From the NCBI GenBank assembly GCA_016934095.1, contig JAFGTO010000420.1:1-6032 (forward strand): a stretch of DNA of 6,032 bases, read 5' to 3'. Below the pieces are notes generated by a model. It had not been told where the DNA came from. It saw only the letters and a program-made list of their open reading frames with translations, and did not search any database. Origin of the DNA: Candidatus Glassiibacteriota bacterium. GTDB taxonomy: Bacteria; Gemmatimonadota; Glassbacteria; GWA2-58-10. The translations under genes and the position numbers were made by a program. This document shows, in pieces, positions 5,982 through 6,032 of the stretch (within the stretch, counting starts at the first letter, position 1; each line of letters opens with the position of its first letter).

Positions 5982-6032
5982 CCATTTGGAGATTCCGGGC
6001 TGTAGAGCAAGCTTCTCACCTATCACTCTCAG

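Noticed and set aside
5859..6032. tRNA 3' end as an integration (att) site
   Set aside because: No second copy of the tRNA 3' sequence, integrase or phage gene is visible in the window.
5982..6032. Possible start of another gene or RNA at the right edge
   Set aside because: About 50 bases show no start with a ribosome binding site, no promoter and no recognisable coding frame.

Overview
The window is GC-rich bacterial chromosomal DNA in which every gene lies on the + strand. There is no 16S rRNA or other taxonomic marker to place it firmly. The housekeeping genes are ordinary bacterial types: nucleoside diphosphate kinase, thiamine-monophosphate kinase, an HU-type DNA-binding protein and glutamyl-tRNA synthetase. 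The large secreted protein starts with a dockerin-like calcium-binding module. Such modules outside cellulosomes are frequent in poorly cultured lineages such as the FCB group and its relatives. That placement is inference from style only. The apparent promoters resemble sigma-70 sites (a perfect TATAAT and a perfect TTGACA), which argues mildly against Bacteroidota proper.

Positions 1-3090 hold a compact row of housekeeping genes: the 3' end of ndk, then thiL (18 nt gap, TTG start), a HU gene (45 nt gap, strong ribosome binding site), and gltX, which overlaps the HU stop codon by 4 nt (ATGA). The spacing suggests one transcript covering nucleotide metabolism, thiamine diphosphate synthesis, chromosome architecture and tRNA charging. 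I see no pathway link beyond basic growth functions.

Positions 3091-3243 are a 153-nt intergenic region with a GC-rich hairpin, a T-run and a TATAAT box. It probably separates the housekeeping transcript from the next gene. Positions 3244-5676 encode an exported 810-residue multidomain protein that I cannot assign to a named family. Its order is signal peptide, dockerin-like pair of calcium loops, a TPR-like helical pair and long helical/coiled-coil region, three divergent copies of a beta-sandwich (Fn3/Ig-like) repeat, proline-rich linkers and a C-terminal SH3b-like domain. It is the most interesting object in the window and looks like a non-enzymatic envelope scaffold or binding protein.

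Positions 5677-6032 contain a tRNA-Gln(CUG) gene with an encoded CCA end, a good upstream promoter, a trailer with an 8-bp inverted repeat, and a strong hairpin terminator that could work in both directions. The last 50 bases show nothing I can identify. I found no mobile element, CRISPR array or defence system.
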